DNA from: Thermoplasmatota archaeon
GTDB taxonomy: Archaea > Thermoplasmatota > Thermoplasmata > UBA10834
Length of the DNA stretch: 64,000 nt
Reading direction: 5' to 3'
Assembly (NCBI GenBank): GCA_018818785.1
Contig: JAHIRF010000002.1
Span: forward strand, 124,001-188,000
Of the stretch, positions 9,638 through 18,752 are shown piece after piece. Position numbers and translations under genes: made by a program. The notes beneath the pieces were generated by a model, which saw nothing but the letters and a program-made list of their open reading frames with translations, had not been told where the DNA came from and made no database searches. The first letter of the stretch is position 1. The number at the start of each line of letters is the position of its first letter.

Positions 9638-10657
9638 ATGGGAGTGGACATATCCGCCCTATTACGAGGTAAGCCCGTCAGGCTGGAAGACCTGACGGGA
9701 AGAACTGTAGCGATAGACGCGTTCAACACCATCTATCAATTCCTCTCTAGCATACGCCAACCTGACGGCACACCACTCATGGACCGGGATGGGAGGGTCA
9801 CCTCGCATCTGTCAGGATTGTTCTATAGGACCTCGAGTCTGATGCAATTCGGCCTTCGTCCCGCATTCGTATTCGACGGTGCACCACCGGAACTGAAGCG
9901 AAAGACGATAGAGGCGAGGCGTGCAATCCGAGAGGAGGCTGAGAAGGAATGGAAACTGGCCCTCGAGCGAGGGGACCAGAAGAGGGCTCTGTCCCTGGCT
10001 TCGAGGTCGTCTAGACTCGATAAGGACATGATCTCAGAATCCAAGTCGCTACTGCGTCTGATGGGTGTCCCGACCATAGATGCGCCAAGCGAGGGAGAGG
10101 CTCAGATGGCGTACATGGTCCAGAAGGGTGATGTCTGGGCGGGTGCGTCGCAGGATTTCGATGCCCTCCTATTCGGCACTACCACCCTCCTGAGGAATCT
10201 CACACTCGCAGGCAGAAGACGCCTTCCTTCTGGCAAGTTCCAGGATGTCGTCCCCGAGATCCTGAAGTTGGGCGATGTGCTCTCCGCACTCGAGGTGACG
10301 CGAGAGCAATTAGTTGACATGGCGATATTGATAGGTACGGATTTCAATGATGGAGTGCACGGTATCGGACCGAAACGAGCACTCGTGTCCATAAAGAGGT
10401 CAGGAAGTCTCGAATCGCTCGCGTCCGAGGGCAAAGTGGAGATTCCGTCAGGTTACGAGGATATACGGAAGATATTCCTCGATCCGCCAACTACAGATGA
10501 ATACATCCTTGATTGGCGAATGATGGACGCGGAAGGTATCCGCAGGCTGATGTGCGACATGCATGGATTTTCGGTGGATAGGATAGACACCATTCTCGGG
10601 AAGCTCGATTTAGCCGAGAGATCGTCCCACCAGAGGTGCCTGGACCAATGGGGTTGA
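9638..10657 (+). CDS. fen: Flap endonuclease 1 (FEN-1)
   Basis: A 339-residue structure-specific nuclease that removes 5' flaps in replication and repair. The N domain starts MGVDISALL and has acidic residues in AIDAFN and FVFDGAPP. The I domain has EGEAQMAYM and SQDFDAL, and a helix-hairpin-helix follows in IGTDFNDGVHGIGPKRAL. The C-terminus ends Q-R-C-L-D-Q-W-G, which fits a PCNA-binding PIP box (QxxLxxW) but with Trp-Gly in place of two aromatics. Start and length match archaeal FEN1. Confidence 0.95.
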   Translation: MGVDISALLRGKPVRLEDLTGRTVAIDAFNTIYQFLSSIRQPDGTPLMDRDGRVTSHLSGLFYRTSSLMQFGLRPAFVFDGAPPELKRKTIEARRAIREEAEKEWKLALERGDQKRALSLASRSSRLDKDMISESKSLLRLMGVPTIDAPSEGEAQMAYMVQKGDVWAGASQDFDALLFGTTTLLRNLTLAGRRRLPSGKFQDVVPEILKLGDVLSALEVTREQLVDMAILIGTDFNDGVHGIGPKRALVSIKRSGSLESLASEGKVEIPSGYEDIRKIFLDPPTTDEYILDWRMMDAEGIRRLMCDMHGFSVDRIDTILGKLDLAERSSHQRCLDQWG

Positions 10658-10712
10658 CGTTCTGTCTAAGGACCAACTCGTAAAATCAATATGCGATACT
10701 TTGTCCATCACG

Positions 10713-10722
10713 TTTAAAATAC
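10713..10722 (+). promoter_or_regulatory. TATA box of ileS
   Basis: TTTAAAATAC lies in the gap after fen, with a predicted transcript start about 25 bases on. That gives a leader of roughly 14 bases before the ATG at 10756. Confidence 0.5.
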
Positions 10723-10755
10723 CTCGCATCAATATGGTTCAAAGGAAGATGGATC

Positions 10756-13700
10756 ATGCGTCAAGTAGACGAGAATTACTCCCCTGTCCAGCTTGAGAAA
10801 GGCATGAGGGAGCAGTGGGACCGTACCCGGATCTACGAGAAAGTCAAGAAGGCTCGCGAGTCAGGCAAGCCTTATTACTTCCTCGACGGCCCGCCCTATA
10901 CGACCGGCTCGATTCACATAGGTACTGCATGGAACAAGATACTGAAGGACACCTACATCAGGTTCCGGAGGATGCAAGGATTCCAGGTAAGGGACCAGCC
11001 AGGCTATGACATGCATGGGCTCCCCATCGAGGTGAAGGTAGAGCAATCCCTCGCCATGAAGAACAAGAAGGACATTGAAGAGCATGGCATAGACAAATTC
11101 GTGAACACATGCCGCGAGTTCGCTATCAAGTTCAAATCGAAGATGACCGACGAGTTCAAACTACTCGGTGTGTGGATGGACTGGGAGAGTCCATACCTCA
11201 CGGTCAACCCATCATACATGGGATCTGTCTGGTGGACACTCAAGCAGGCCCATGATAAGAAACTCTTGACGACGGACCTTAGGGTCCTTCCATGGTGCCC
11301 GCGTTGCGAGACGGCTCTTGCAGAGGCGGAGATAGAGTATTGGGATGAGGCTGATCCATCGATATACGTCAAGTTCCAGATCGAAGGGACGGACGATGAG
11401 TTTCTACTAATATGGACGACGACCCCCTGGACCATACCTGGAAACCTGGCCGCTGCCGTTCACCCCGAGTTCACATACGCGAAGGTATGGGTGAGACGGG
11501 GAGGGACTGAAGAGAAGCTGGTATTCCTCGAAGAGAAGGTAGAAGAGCTCAGGAATACAGCAGGCATCGAGGAGCTCAAGATTCTAGAGACGATGAAGGG
11601 AGCAGACTTACTGGGCTTGCATTACAGACACCCACTCGCCGATGTGGTGCCATACCAGCAGCAGATAAAGGGCGAATGGGTCCATGCTATTGTGCCGTCT
11701 GAAACGGTCACCGCCGAGAGCACTGGTATCGTTCATATAGCTCCAGGGCACGGTCCTGATGACTTCGACATAGGCATCGCGCACGATATCGAACCGTTCT
11801 CGCCCGTCGATGAGGCGGGGTCTTACACAGATGATGTGGGTGAGAGGTATGCCGGCAAGAGCGTCAAAGAATCAAATGACCTTATCAGATCAGATCTCGT
11901 CGACAGGGGTGCCATGTTCCATGAAGGGCAGATCACGCACAGATACGGGCACTGCTGGCGATGTAAGAGGCCGATCATATACAGGATAACCGAGCAATGG
12001 TTCCTGAAGGTCACCGACATAAAGGCGCAGCTCGAAGCTGCCAACGACCAGATCAAGTGGTATCCCGACTGGGCCGGCTCATCCAGGGAGAAGGACTGGA
12101 TAGCCAATGCAAGGGACTGGTGCATCAGCAGGCAGAGGTACTGGGGGACACCCGTTCCCATCTGGAGATGCGCATGCGGCAACGTCAAGGTGATCTCATC
12201 GATTGAGGAGCTCAAGTCTGGCCGAGGATACGTGGACGGTATGGATGTGCATCGCCCATGGATCGATAATATCACATTCGATTGCGAGAAGTGCGGGCAG
12301 ACGATGACCAGGACACCAGATGTTCTGGATGTCTGGTTCGACGCGGGAGTCTGTTCTTGGGCGTCCTTGGGATACCCAGCGAGCAAGGATGACTTCGATA
12401 AATGGTGGCCAAGCGAGTGGGTCACCGAGGCTCACGATCAGACCCGAGGCTGGTTCTACTCTCAGCTAGTGACGGGAGTTGTTGCATTCGGCAGATCACC
12501 ATACAATTCCGTTCTCATGCACGGATGGGCACTTACGCCCCAGGGAGAGGCCATGTCTAAGAGCGAAGGCACGGCAATAGACCCAATAGGTGCGGTGAAC
12601 ACACTTGGCGCCGACGCGCTGAGACTATATCTCCTGAAGGCCAACGCCCCTTGGGAGGACATTCTCTTCCAGACTGAGGGCGTCAAGGCGGCTAACAGGA
12701 TCATAAACATCTTCTGGAACGTCTACAAATTCGCAGTCCTGTACATGTCGATAGATAAATTCGACGAATCACAATGGCGGACCCAATCTCTCAGAGAGAC
12801 CTTCAGGCCAGAGGATCGATGGATGCTCTCCCGCATCGAGACGATGAAGAGGGACTTCACGCAGGCAATGGAGATATATGAGGTGCATCGAGCGGCGAGG
12901 ATACTCGAGGACTTCATAGTGACGGATCTCTCGCGATGGTACGTCAAGGTAGTGAGGGATAGACTCTGGAAGGAGGGGGATGACAGGGACAAGACCGCTG
13001 CGTTCAAAGTGCTGCACGAGGCGCTGTCAACATCTGCGACCATGCTCGCTCCAATAGCACCTCATGTTTGCGAAGCAATCTACACCAACCTCAACTCAAG
13101 GCCTGAGAGCGTGCACATGGTTCAATGGCCGACTCATGATCCAAGTTGGATCGATGAGGGTCTGGAAGAGGGCATGGACCTCGTAAGGGAGATATCCGAG
13201 GTGATCGCCCGCATGCGCCAGGAGGCGAATGTGAACCTCCGATGGCCCTTGAAGCGCATCATCATCAAACCGCAGAATGATGATGTCGCTGATGCGCTGA
13301 TACAGCTCAAGAATGTCATCCTGTCCCAGAACAACATCAAGGATATGCATGTCGTGCCGGTAGGTGAGGAATGGGACGAGATGGTCCTGAGCGTGGTTCC
13401 GAACCCCAACGCCATAGGGAAGGTCTATCGCCAGTGGTCGAGCAAGATCGCGGTTCTTCTCAAGAACAGGCCTGCGAAGTCGATCAAGGCCGGTATCGAC
13501 AAGGGCGAGTACTCACTCGGTATCGAGGGCCAACTCGTCAAGATCCTTCCGAACATGGTGTCCTTCACTTCGACGCTCCCACCAGATGTGGTCAGTGACG
13601 AGTTCTCCAAGGGTCTGTTCTATGTCGACCTCGAGGAGACCCCCGCGCTCGAAGCGGAGGGATTCGCGAGAGAGACCATCAGACGGATACAGCAGATGAG

Positions 13701-14880
13701 AAAGGACATGGGCCTCAACGTAGAGGAATTCATAAAGATAGAGATAGAGTGTTCGCGCAAGATCGAGAACGCCATAGAGACCTGGAAGGACCATATCTCA
13801 AGGGAGACCAGGGCCAAACGGCTCGAGGTCGCCAATTCTCCAAGAGGGGAATACATCGTCGAGTGGAATGTCTCGAATGAACAACTCCTGATAGGCATAA
13901 CCTCACTTAAGATGAAGAAGGCATTGGACGAGCTCGGAGCGATTCCTGGCATGACCGCCGAAAAGGCGCTCAAGATATTCGACCATGGCTACACTACGGT
14001 TGACGCCCTCAAGAACGCATCGATCGAAGACATAGCCTCGATCGATGGCATCACGAACGTCGATGGTAAGAAGATCCATGACCATCTAAATGGGGTCGTC
14101 CACACAGAACCAGCTCCTGCAGCACCGCCAGCCCCGAGTGTCGCGCAGGCTACTACGGACGTAGCAGCTGCCCCTCCCCCGAACGAATTCATCGAGCGAT
14201 TGAAAGCCGTTCCCGGCATGACAGCATCGCTGGCGGACGGATTGTACAGGGCAGGTTTCGTGTCCGAGGAATCCATCAGGAACGCTTCTGTGGACGATAT
14301 GATGAAGGTGGACGGAATAAGTCTCGATGTCGCAACCCAGTTATTGGACGCATCCATGAACCCTTCCGTTTCTGACGGAGCGGCTCAAGTAGCACCCAAG
14401 AAGATAGAGCCAGGCGTGAGCGATCTCGAAAGGTCGTTTTCATACCTTGTCGAAGAGGACAGGCCCGAGACATCGTACAGTCTGTTCGTAAGCGCGCTCA
14501 ATAAGGGCATGAAGGGATATTGTGTCACGAGGAATTATCCCGCGAAGATACGCACCAAATTCGACCTCAAGGATACGCCATTGGTTTGGCTCTCTAATGT
14601 AGGTCGCGAGAACGCCATCAGACCGAAGGACCTCGAGAAGCTGAGCGTCTCCCTGGAACAATTCCTCTCGCAACCGGGCGGGGGAATCGTGCTCCTGGAT
14701 GGTCTGGAGTATCTGATCACCAATAACAATTTCATAACCGTGTTGAGGCTGATACAATCCCTGAGGGATCAGGTCGCGATCAATCAATCCATACTCCTCA
14801 TGGCTGTGAACAAGTCGACACTTGAGAGCCATCAGCTCAATCTGCTGGAGCGAGAGGTGGACTACACCATAACTGGATGA
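10756..14880 (+). CDS. ileS: Isoleucyl-tRNA synthetase with C-terminal HhH-HhH-DUF835 extension
   Basis: A 1374-residue IleRS, about 320 residues longer than the usual archaeal enzyme. The class I core is intact: HIGT at residues 54-57, an editing (CP1) domain with TTPWTIPGN, and AMSKSEGT near residue 600. An anticodon-binding domain follows. From about residue 1056 two helix-hairpin-helix-like repeats appear (GAIPGMTAEKALKIFDHGY and AVPGMTASLADGLYRAGF), split by an Ala/Pro linker. The last 135 residues or so resemble DUF835, with IVLLDGLEYLITNNNF as the typical core strand and helix. The frame is unbroken. DUF835 is usually found in archaeal signalling or regulatory proteins, and its role on a synthetase is unknown. 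Confidence 0.93.
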   Translation: MRQVDENYSPVQLEKGMREQWDRTRIYEKVKKARESGKPYYFLDGPPYTTGSIHIGTAWNKILKDTYIRFRRMQGFQVRDQPGYDMHGLPIEVKVEQSLAMKNKKDIEEHGIDKFVNTCREFAIKFKSKMTDEFKLLGVWMDWESPYLTVNPSYMGSVWWTLKQAHDKKLLTTDLRVLPWCPRCETALAEAEIEYWDEADPSIYVKFQIEGTDDEFLLIWTTTPWTIPGNLAAAVHPEFTYAKVWVRRGGTEEKLVFLEEKVEELRNTAGIEELKILETMKGADLLGLHYRHPLADVVPYQQQIKGEWVHAIVPSETVTAESTGIVHIAPGHGPDDFDIGIAHDIEPFSPVDEAGSYTDDVGERYAGKSVKESNDLIRSDLVDRGAMFHEGQITHRYGHCWRCKRPIIYRITEQWFLKVTDIKAQLEAANDQIKWYPDWAGSSREKDWIANARDWCISRQRYWGTPVPIWRCACGNVKVISSIEELKSGRGYVDGMDVHRPWIDNITFDCEKCGQTMTRTPDVLDVWFDAGVCSWASLGYPASKDDFDKWWPSEWVTEAHDQTRGWFYSQLVTGVVAFGRSPYNSVLMHGWALTPQGEAMSKSEGTAIDPIGAVNTLGADALRLYLLKANAPWEDILFQTEGVKAANRIINIFWNVYKFAVLYMSIDKFDESQWRTQSLRETFRPEDRWMLSRIETMKRDFTQAMEIYEVHRAARILEDFIVTDLSRWYVKVVRDRLWKEGDDRDKTAAFKVLHEALSTSATMLAPIAPHVCEAIYTNLNSRPESVHMVQWPTHDPSWIDEGLEEGMDLVREISEVIARMRQEANVNLRWPLKRIIIKPQNDDVADALIQLKNVILSQNNIKDMHVVPVGEEWDEMVLSVVPNPNAIGKVYRQWSSKIAVLLKNRPAKSIKAGIDKGEYSLGIEGQLVKILPNMVSFTSTLPPDVVSDEFSKGLFYVDLEETPALEAEGFARETIRRIQQMRKDMGLNVEEFIKIEIECSRKIENAIETWKDHISRETRAKRLEVANSPRGEYIVEWNVSNEQLLIGITSLKMKKALDELGAIPGMTAEKALKIFDHGYTTVDALKNASIEDIASIDGITNVDGKKIHDHLNGVVHTEPAPAAPPAPSVAQATTDVAAAPPPNEFIERLKAVPGMTASLADGLYRAGFVSEESIRNASVDDMMKVDGISLDVATQLLDASMNPSVSDGAAQVAPKKIEPGVSDLERSFSYLVEEDRPETSYSLFVSALNKGMKGYCVTRNYPAKIRTKFDLKDTPLVWLSNVGRENAIRPKDLEKLSVSLEQFLSQPGGGIVLLDGLEYLITNNNFITVLRLIQSLRDQVAINQSILLMAVNKSTLESHQLNLLEREVDYTITG

Positions 14881-14886
14881 GCCTGC

Positions 14887-15666
14887 TCAGGACAGCAGTT
14901 TGCAGACGATCTTCTGCAATCCGGGGACTGTGGGGAATCTTCCGACATCCTCGGGAGATACCCATTCATATCCTTGGTGTTCCCAATCTATCGATACCTG
15001 TGGATCGCGCACATCGAACAGGAATGAGTGTACGGTCCACACGACGTCGCCGTCTCTGAAGCTCTGAGGGTCGATCGAGCGTGCCATGCGGGCGTTCTTC
15101 AAACTGACTTCCTCTTCGAGTTCACGTTTTGCGGCAACCTTCGGAGCCTCTCCCGGCTCTATGAACCCAGAAACTCCGGCCCATAGTCCGCGATAGGAAC
15201 CGACCTCGAGGCTCCTCTGCAACAGGAGTATCTTCCCTTTGTGCCTGAGAATGTTGGTGACGACCTGTTTCTCCTCCACATTCCTCAATTCGAGAGTCCC
15301 TGACTCTGCATCGACTATGGCCTTGTCCGATGTCCTCAAGAGGGATACGTCGATGCCATCTATCATCGGTATGCCCGCGATTATCGCACCCGTCGCCACA
15401 ATAGGCTCCGCGATTGTATTGACTATAGCAGCTGGAGACGCATTCAGGATCTTGAGCTGATACATAGAATAGGAGCCGACCGTGCTGCCTTTACCATATG
15501 GGAATGCCAGGACGGTCTTCGAGACGCTCTTGCCCCTGCACTCGCATTCTGGATCGAGGATCCGGCCAGTCTTGGGGTCCACTCCTCCCAGGAATGAGAG
15601 TGGGATGCTGCTGGCCAGTACGGCGCCCTTTGCCATGCCGGCTCTGATGCACCTTCCCTTTATTAT
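14887..15666 (-). CDS. Phosphomevalonate dehydratase small subunit (AcnX swivel domain) fused to a Nudix hydrolase domain
   Basis: About 259 residues. The N-terminal 130 or so match the aconitase-X small subunit (DUF126): PLSFLGGVDPKTGRI, the loop FPYGKGSTVGSYSMY and the IAGIPMIDGID core. In archaea this domain pairs with the AcnX large subunit in the modified mevalonate pathway, making trans-anhydromevalonate 5-phosphate. The C-terminal half is a Nudix domain whose box GFIEPGE(x7)RELEEEVSL keeps all catalytic glutamates, with Ser for the last Gly. The start is problematic. No ATG, GTG or TTG lies near the domain start, yet GGAGG sits at 15677-15681, just before in-frame ATC, ATA and ATA codons (15672-15661). 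The first in-frame ATG (15636) would remove the first strand. Confidence 0.82.
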   Translation of the reverse strand: MIKGRCIRAGMAKGAVLASSIPLSFLGGVDPKTGRILDPECECRGKSVSKTVLAFPYGKGSTVGSYSMYQLKILNASPAAIVNTIAEPIVATGAIIAGIPMIDGIDVSLLRTSDKAIVDAESGTLELRNVEEKQVVTNILRHKGKILLLQRSLEVGSYRGLWAGVSGFIEPGEAPKVAAKRELEEEVSLKNARMARSIDPQSFRDGDVVWTVHSFLFDVRDPQVSIDWEHQGYEWVSPEDVGRFPTVPGLQKIVCKLLS

Positions 15667-16832
15667 CGTGATATCGCCTCCAGGAGTTGGTCCGTGGTTC
15701 TGAATGTCGCCCTCTGTTTCCCAAGGGTCGGCAGATATACCATGGCCTTGCCTGAGTCTGAGGCCGTCCTCTTGAACATCTTCTCGATCGGCGCGACCAC
15801 CATGCATGTATCGCATAGCACTTTGCCGAACCGCTTCAAGGTCTTGACTGCGTCAGGTGCGTTGGCATATGCTTTGCGCGAAGTGCAGAACCAGACGTTG
15901 CAGTCCTTTCGAGGGCGCTTTCCGTCCAGAGTACGAGCCATCCTGCGCAACTCCTGAGTGGAACAGTGGGGGCATCCTATCGCCACCAGGTCCCATGAAT
16001 CATCGCCAGAGAGAGAATCCTGGCATTCCTTCAATTCGGATTCAGGAAGCGAAACACATTCCTCTATCCTGCTTGTATCAATCTTCGATCTGACACCTGG
16101 TCTTCCGTAGAGATACATCGATACTGCACTCGTAGCGGCCATTGCGGCACCGAAGGATTTGTGTTCATCATTCGTCAAAGTAAGGTTAGTGATGTAGGGT
16201 ATCCTGTTGCCAGCTATCCTGCCGACGACATAACCCAGCAACGGCACAGAGCCTTGAGGTATCGATTCCACATCTATCTGCACGCTGGGAAGTCTGTTCT
16301 CGATGAGATGCAGCCCGTACTCGGCTGTCTTGCCGATGACGGCAGCTGCCAATGCAGAAGGCCCACCCTCTCTGTTGGTCAACGCCCCTAATACGGAGTT
16401 CGCGAATACCGTAGCGGACGACTCTGCCCACGCGATATGTTGTCCGGCCCGGGGTCGATTGCCTGCCAAATAGGGCGTGCAACTGTATAATGGTTCAAGG
16501 CCCATCGAAGCATATGCTCTGACGATCCTCATCTGCTTCTCCTTGAATCTCTCGTCGATACCCATCGATCGCCATCTCAACACATCCATGCCCAAAGGGT
16601 TGACGGAAGCCCTCACTGAAACATGTGCCTCTGACGAGAAATCCTCGATGAACTTTATTCCCGCATCCCCGACCGTCTTGAATGACGCTCCCGAGACCTG
16701 GGCCGATGATATCGGGACGAGTCTCTTCGCGCCATAGATATCACCTAGAGCGACCAGAAGCTCTATCGCCTTCTGTCTCCCGAACCCTTCCTCGCCTTTC
16801 AGAATCCGCTCTTCCTTCGAAGTGAGATGCAT
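15663..16832 (-). CDS. Phosphomevalonate dehydratase large subunit (aconitase X type)
   Basis: A 389-residue AcnX catalytic subunit that dehydrates 5-phosphomevalonate in the archaeal mevalonate pathway. The N-terminus has LTSKEERILKGEEG, followed by the substrate-binding segments QVSGASFKTVGDAG and TPYLAGNRP. Iron-sulfur cysteines are visible in IGCPHCST, WFCTSRKAY and LCDTCMVV. A TATA-like ATTATACTGG about 25 bases before the ATG suggests an almost leaderless message. Its TAA stop lies within the ATAATAAAG that begins the small-subunit frame, so the two are closely coupled. Confidence 0.88.
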   Translation of the reverse strand: MHLTSKEERILKGEEGFGRQKAIELLVALGDIYGAKRLVPISSAQVSGASFKTVGDAGIKFIEDFSSEAHVSVRASVNPLGMDVLRWRSMGIDERFKEKQMRIVRAYASMGLEPLYSCTPYLAGNRPRAGQHIAWAESSATVFANSVLGALTNREGGPSALAAAVIGKTAEYGLHLIENRLPSVQIDVESIPQGSVPLLGYVVGRIAGNRIPYITNLTLTNDEHKSFGAAMAATSAVSMYLYGRPGVRSKIDTSRIEECVSLPESELKECQDSLSGDDSWDLVAIGCPHCSTQELRRMARTLDGKRPRKDCNVWFCTSRKAYANAPDAVKTLKRFGKVLCDTCMVVAPIEKMFKRTASDSGKAMVYLPTLGKQRATFRTTDQLLEAISR

Positions 16833-16879
16833 CGTCTAGAAAAAGGGCGCCCAGTATAATATTGTGATGGGAGTGGAGG

Positions 16880-16979
16880 CGGGCCTGTCGGGAATTTCGG
16901 ACGCATATTATTGACGTCTTTCGAACCCGAGTTCGAGGCTCCGGAAGCCCCTGTGATATCCAAGCTACACTACAGGCCC
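16880..16979 (-). tRNA. tRNA-Arg (anticodon CCG) with a 26-base intron in the T loop
   Basis: The acceptor is GGGCCTG (16979-16973) paired with CAGGCCC (16887-16881). The D arm is GTG..CAC and the anticodon stem GGGGC/GCCTC surrounds loop TTCCGGA (anticodon CCG, 16944-16942). The T stem TCGGG/CCCGA encloses 33 bases instead of 7. Removing 16919-16894 leaves the canonical loop TTCGAAT. The junction folds as a textbook bulge-helix-bulge: central helix TTCG/CGAA, 3-base bulges AAA and ATT, and inner helix GACG/CGTC. Discriminator G, no encoded CCA. A TATA element TAGATATACG (17010-17001) precedes it. Confidence 0.93.
16894..16919 (-). other. Noncanonical tRNA intron (between tRNA positions 59 and 60)
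   Basis: Twenty-six bases between A59 and T60 of tRNA-Arg(CCG). Both cut sites fall between the second and third base of 3-base bulges separated by four base pairs, as archaeal splicing endonuclease requires. The intron core is a GACG/CGTC stem with an 11-base loop. Confidence 0.88.
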
Positions 16980-17062
16980 AGTCTGTCGAAAAGCAGAGTG
17001 CGTATATCTACCTTGGCAATGCCGGCGCTCCATGGTCGTCTCGTCAAATATGATGATCATGG

Positions 17063-17935
17063 CTACATGGAAATGCCGATCAATGTCAAGCCGAAGACGA
17101 CAGTCATGACTGCTACGGCCTGGACCCAGTTAATCTTCTCCTTGAGAATGGAAAGGGCCAATATCACAGTCACTATGGGATATGCACTTGATATCGGCAC
17201 CACCAACGATGCGTTGCCTCCCTCGAGCGCGTACGTGTACGCGAATGCGCCGACAACATTCAATGACAGGGCCACAGCACCGAATGTCCAAGCCATTCGT
17301 GTCGGGTCTTCAGACCTCATAGGTGCAGGCCGGATCCTCCGAGCCCATGCGTAGATCAAGGGCGCGGTCAGAGATGAAAGGACGTAGAACCCGAATAGGT
17401 TCCCTGGGCCAACGCGATCGACAGCTACCTTTGAGGACAGACTCCATACACCCCATGCAAAGAATGCAATTATCGCGAATATCATCGATCGTTTGCTCAA
17501 TGCGTTGACTGCTTTCTTGTCAGGCTCATACGATAGGGCAATCACCCCTGCCACTATGGCTGCTACCCCCATCACCTGTGTGAAACTGAGATCTTCGGAT
17601 AGGAGAAGCACCGCTCCCAAGACCGTGAGCGCAGGATATGCGGCGGATATCGTCCCGGCTATCGCCACCTGCCCATCCAATATAGACTCGAAATAGCATA
17701 GGAAACCGGATATTCCTATTATGCAGGAGCCTGCCGCGAGGAGGGCATCGTCGAGGGATATGGGAATGTCCTCACGCCAGAGCAGGAACGCAATGGTATA
17801 CATCACACCTTCGACCAGTGTGATCAGGAGTGCGACCCTGGCTACGCCTAGACGACCTGTGCTGTACTTGGCGAATATACCGCTAAGACCCCAGAATAGG
17901 GCAACAACCGCCGCTAGCAGGAACCAGCTCTCCAT
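17063..17935 (-). CDS. EamA/DMT family transporter
   Basis: A 290-residue protein with ten predicted membrane helices in two homologous halves, the drug/metabolite transporter layout. The first half has WGLSGIFAKYSTGRLG and the second WGVWSLSSKVAVDRVG, each matching the start of an EamA repeat. Each half ends with a pattern like AVLLLSEDLSFTQVMG or LSILKEKINWVQAVAV. The transported compound cannot be told. It lies just upstream of tRNA-Arg on the same strand. Confidence 0.82.
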   Translation of the reverse strand: MESWFLLAAVVALFWGLSGIFAKYSTGRLGVARVALLITLVEGVMYTIAFLLWREDIPISLDDALLAAGSCIIGISGFLCYFESILDGQVAIAGTISAAYPALTVLGAVLLLSEDLSFTQVMGVAAIVAGVIALSYEPDKKAVNALSKRSMIFAIIAFFAWGVWSLSSKVAVDRVGPGNLFGFYVLSSLTAPLIYAWARRIRPAPMRSEDPTRMAWTFGAVALSLNVVGAFAYTYALEGGNASLVVPISSAYPIVTVILALSILKEKINWVQAVAVMTVVFGLTLIGISM

Positions 17936-18071
17936 CGAAACCCAACCTATGAATCAATGCGTAGCTGGCGGTGAATCAACCATCTGCTAATCAAGCTTTC
18001 TGAGCATTGACGCAAAAGAGACGGACGGGTGAGCAAACCTAATAGCCATATGGCCATCATGCGGGTAGATA

Positions 18072-18461
18072 ATGACTCGTAGACGACCTTTCGGGGTGAC
18101 GATCCTCGCAATAGCACAATTGGTCTCAGCGATCCAGTTCCTGTTCGTGGCCTTTGTCATATTGGCGATCTCAGATTCATCGACTGAGCACACGGGGATC
18201 CTTTTCGCGACTGGCCTCGTCTACTTGGCAATGAGCGTATTGTACTTCTTCATCACTGCAGGGTATCTCAAAGGACGCGAATCATCGAGACGATGGGGGA
18301 GGAGGGCTGCGATCTTCGCAATGATAATCGCAGTCGCTGTAATATCTCTGAATGGAGTGATCACAGATCCTCGAACTCCAGTGCTGACTCTAATCCTCAA
18401 TCTCTTCATATTCATCTATCTGGGCCGAAAGAAGGTCCGATCTTACTTCAGGTATCGCTAG
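18072..18461 (+). CDS. Four-helix membrane protein of unknown function
   Basis: A 129-residue protein starting MTRRRPFGVTILAI, with four hydrophobic segments (about 9-31, 43-66, 76-95, 103-118) and a basic C-terminal tail. It resembles small archaeal membrane proteins with no assigned role. It converges on the S27ae operon. Confidence 0.6.
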   Translation: MTRRRPFGVTILAIAQLVSAIQFLFVAFVILAISDSSTEHTGILFATGLVYLAMSVLYFFITAGYLKGRESSRRWGRRAAIFAMIIAVAVISLNGVITDPRTPVLTLILNLFIFIYLGRKKVRSYFRYR

Positions 18462-18541
18462 AACCGATTAGAATCTATGCAGAAATATGAAAGGGATTTA
18501 TGTTGGGTTTGATCAAAGGCGAATCGTTCCATCGATGGAAC

Positions 18542-18739
18542 TTACTTCGCCTTCTTGAACTCGGTGTATCCGCACTTGCCGCAGGCGACTCGGTTCGGGT
18601 GCTCGGCCATGAAGACGCCTGGTCCGCACTTGGGACAGTGATTCCGCGTCCTCTTGATCTTGCCATCCTCGACCTTGAAGAAATCCTTCTTCGCCGTCCT
18701 GATCTGCTTCGGCTTCGGTTTCTTGTCCTTTTCCGCCAT
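18542..18739 (-). CDS. rps27ae: Ribosomal protein S27ae
   Basis: A 65-residue small-subunit protein with a C4 zinc ribbon (CPKCGPG...CGKCGYT) after a lysine-rich N-terminus. It lacks the ubiquitin domain of eukaryotic homologues, as in other archaea. It is the last gene of the rpb7-spt4-DPCK-S24e-S27ae operon, 13 bases after S24e. Confidence 0.95.
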   Translation of the reverse strand: MAEKDKKPKPKQIRTAKKDFFKVEDGKIKRTRNHCPKCGPGVFMAEHPNRVACGKCGYTEFKKAK

Positions 18740-18752
18740 AGTCGCTACCTCC

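Noticed and set aside
16911-17354. Open frame of 147 codons on the plus strand opposite the EamA transporter
   Set aside because: It is antisense to a clear membrane protein and crosses the tRNA-Arg gene; it has no start signal and no protein-like pattern.
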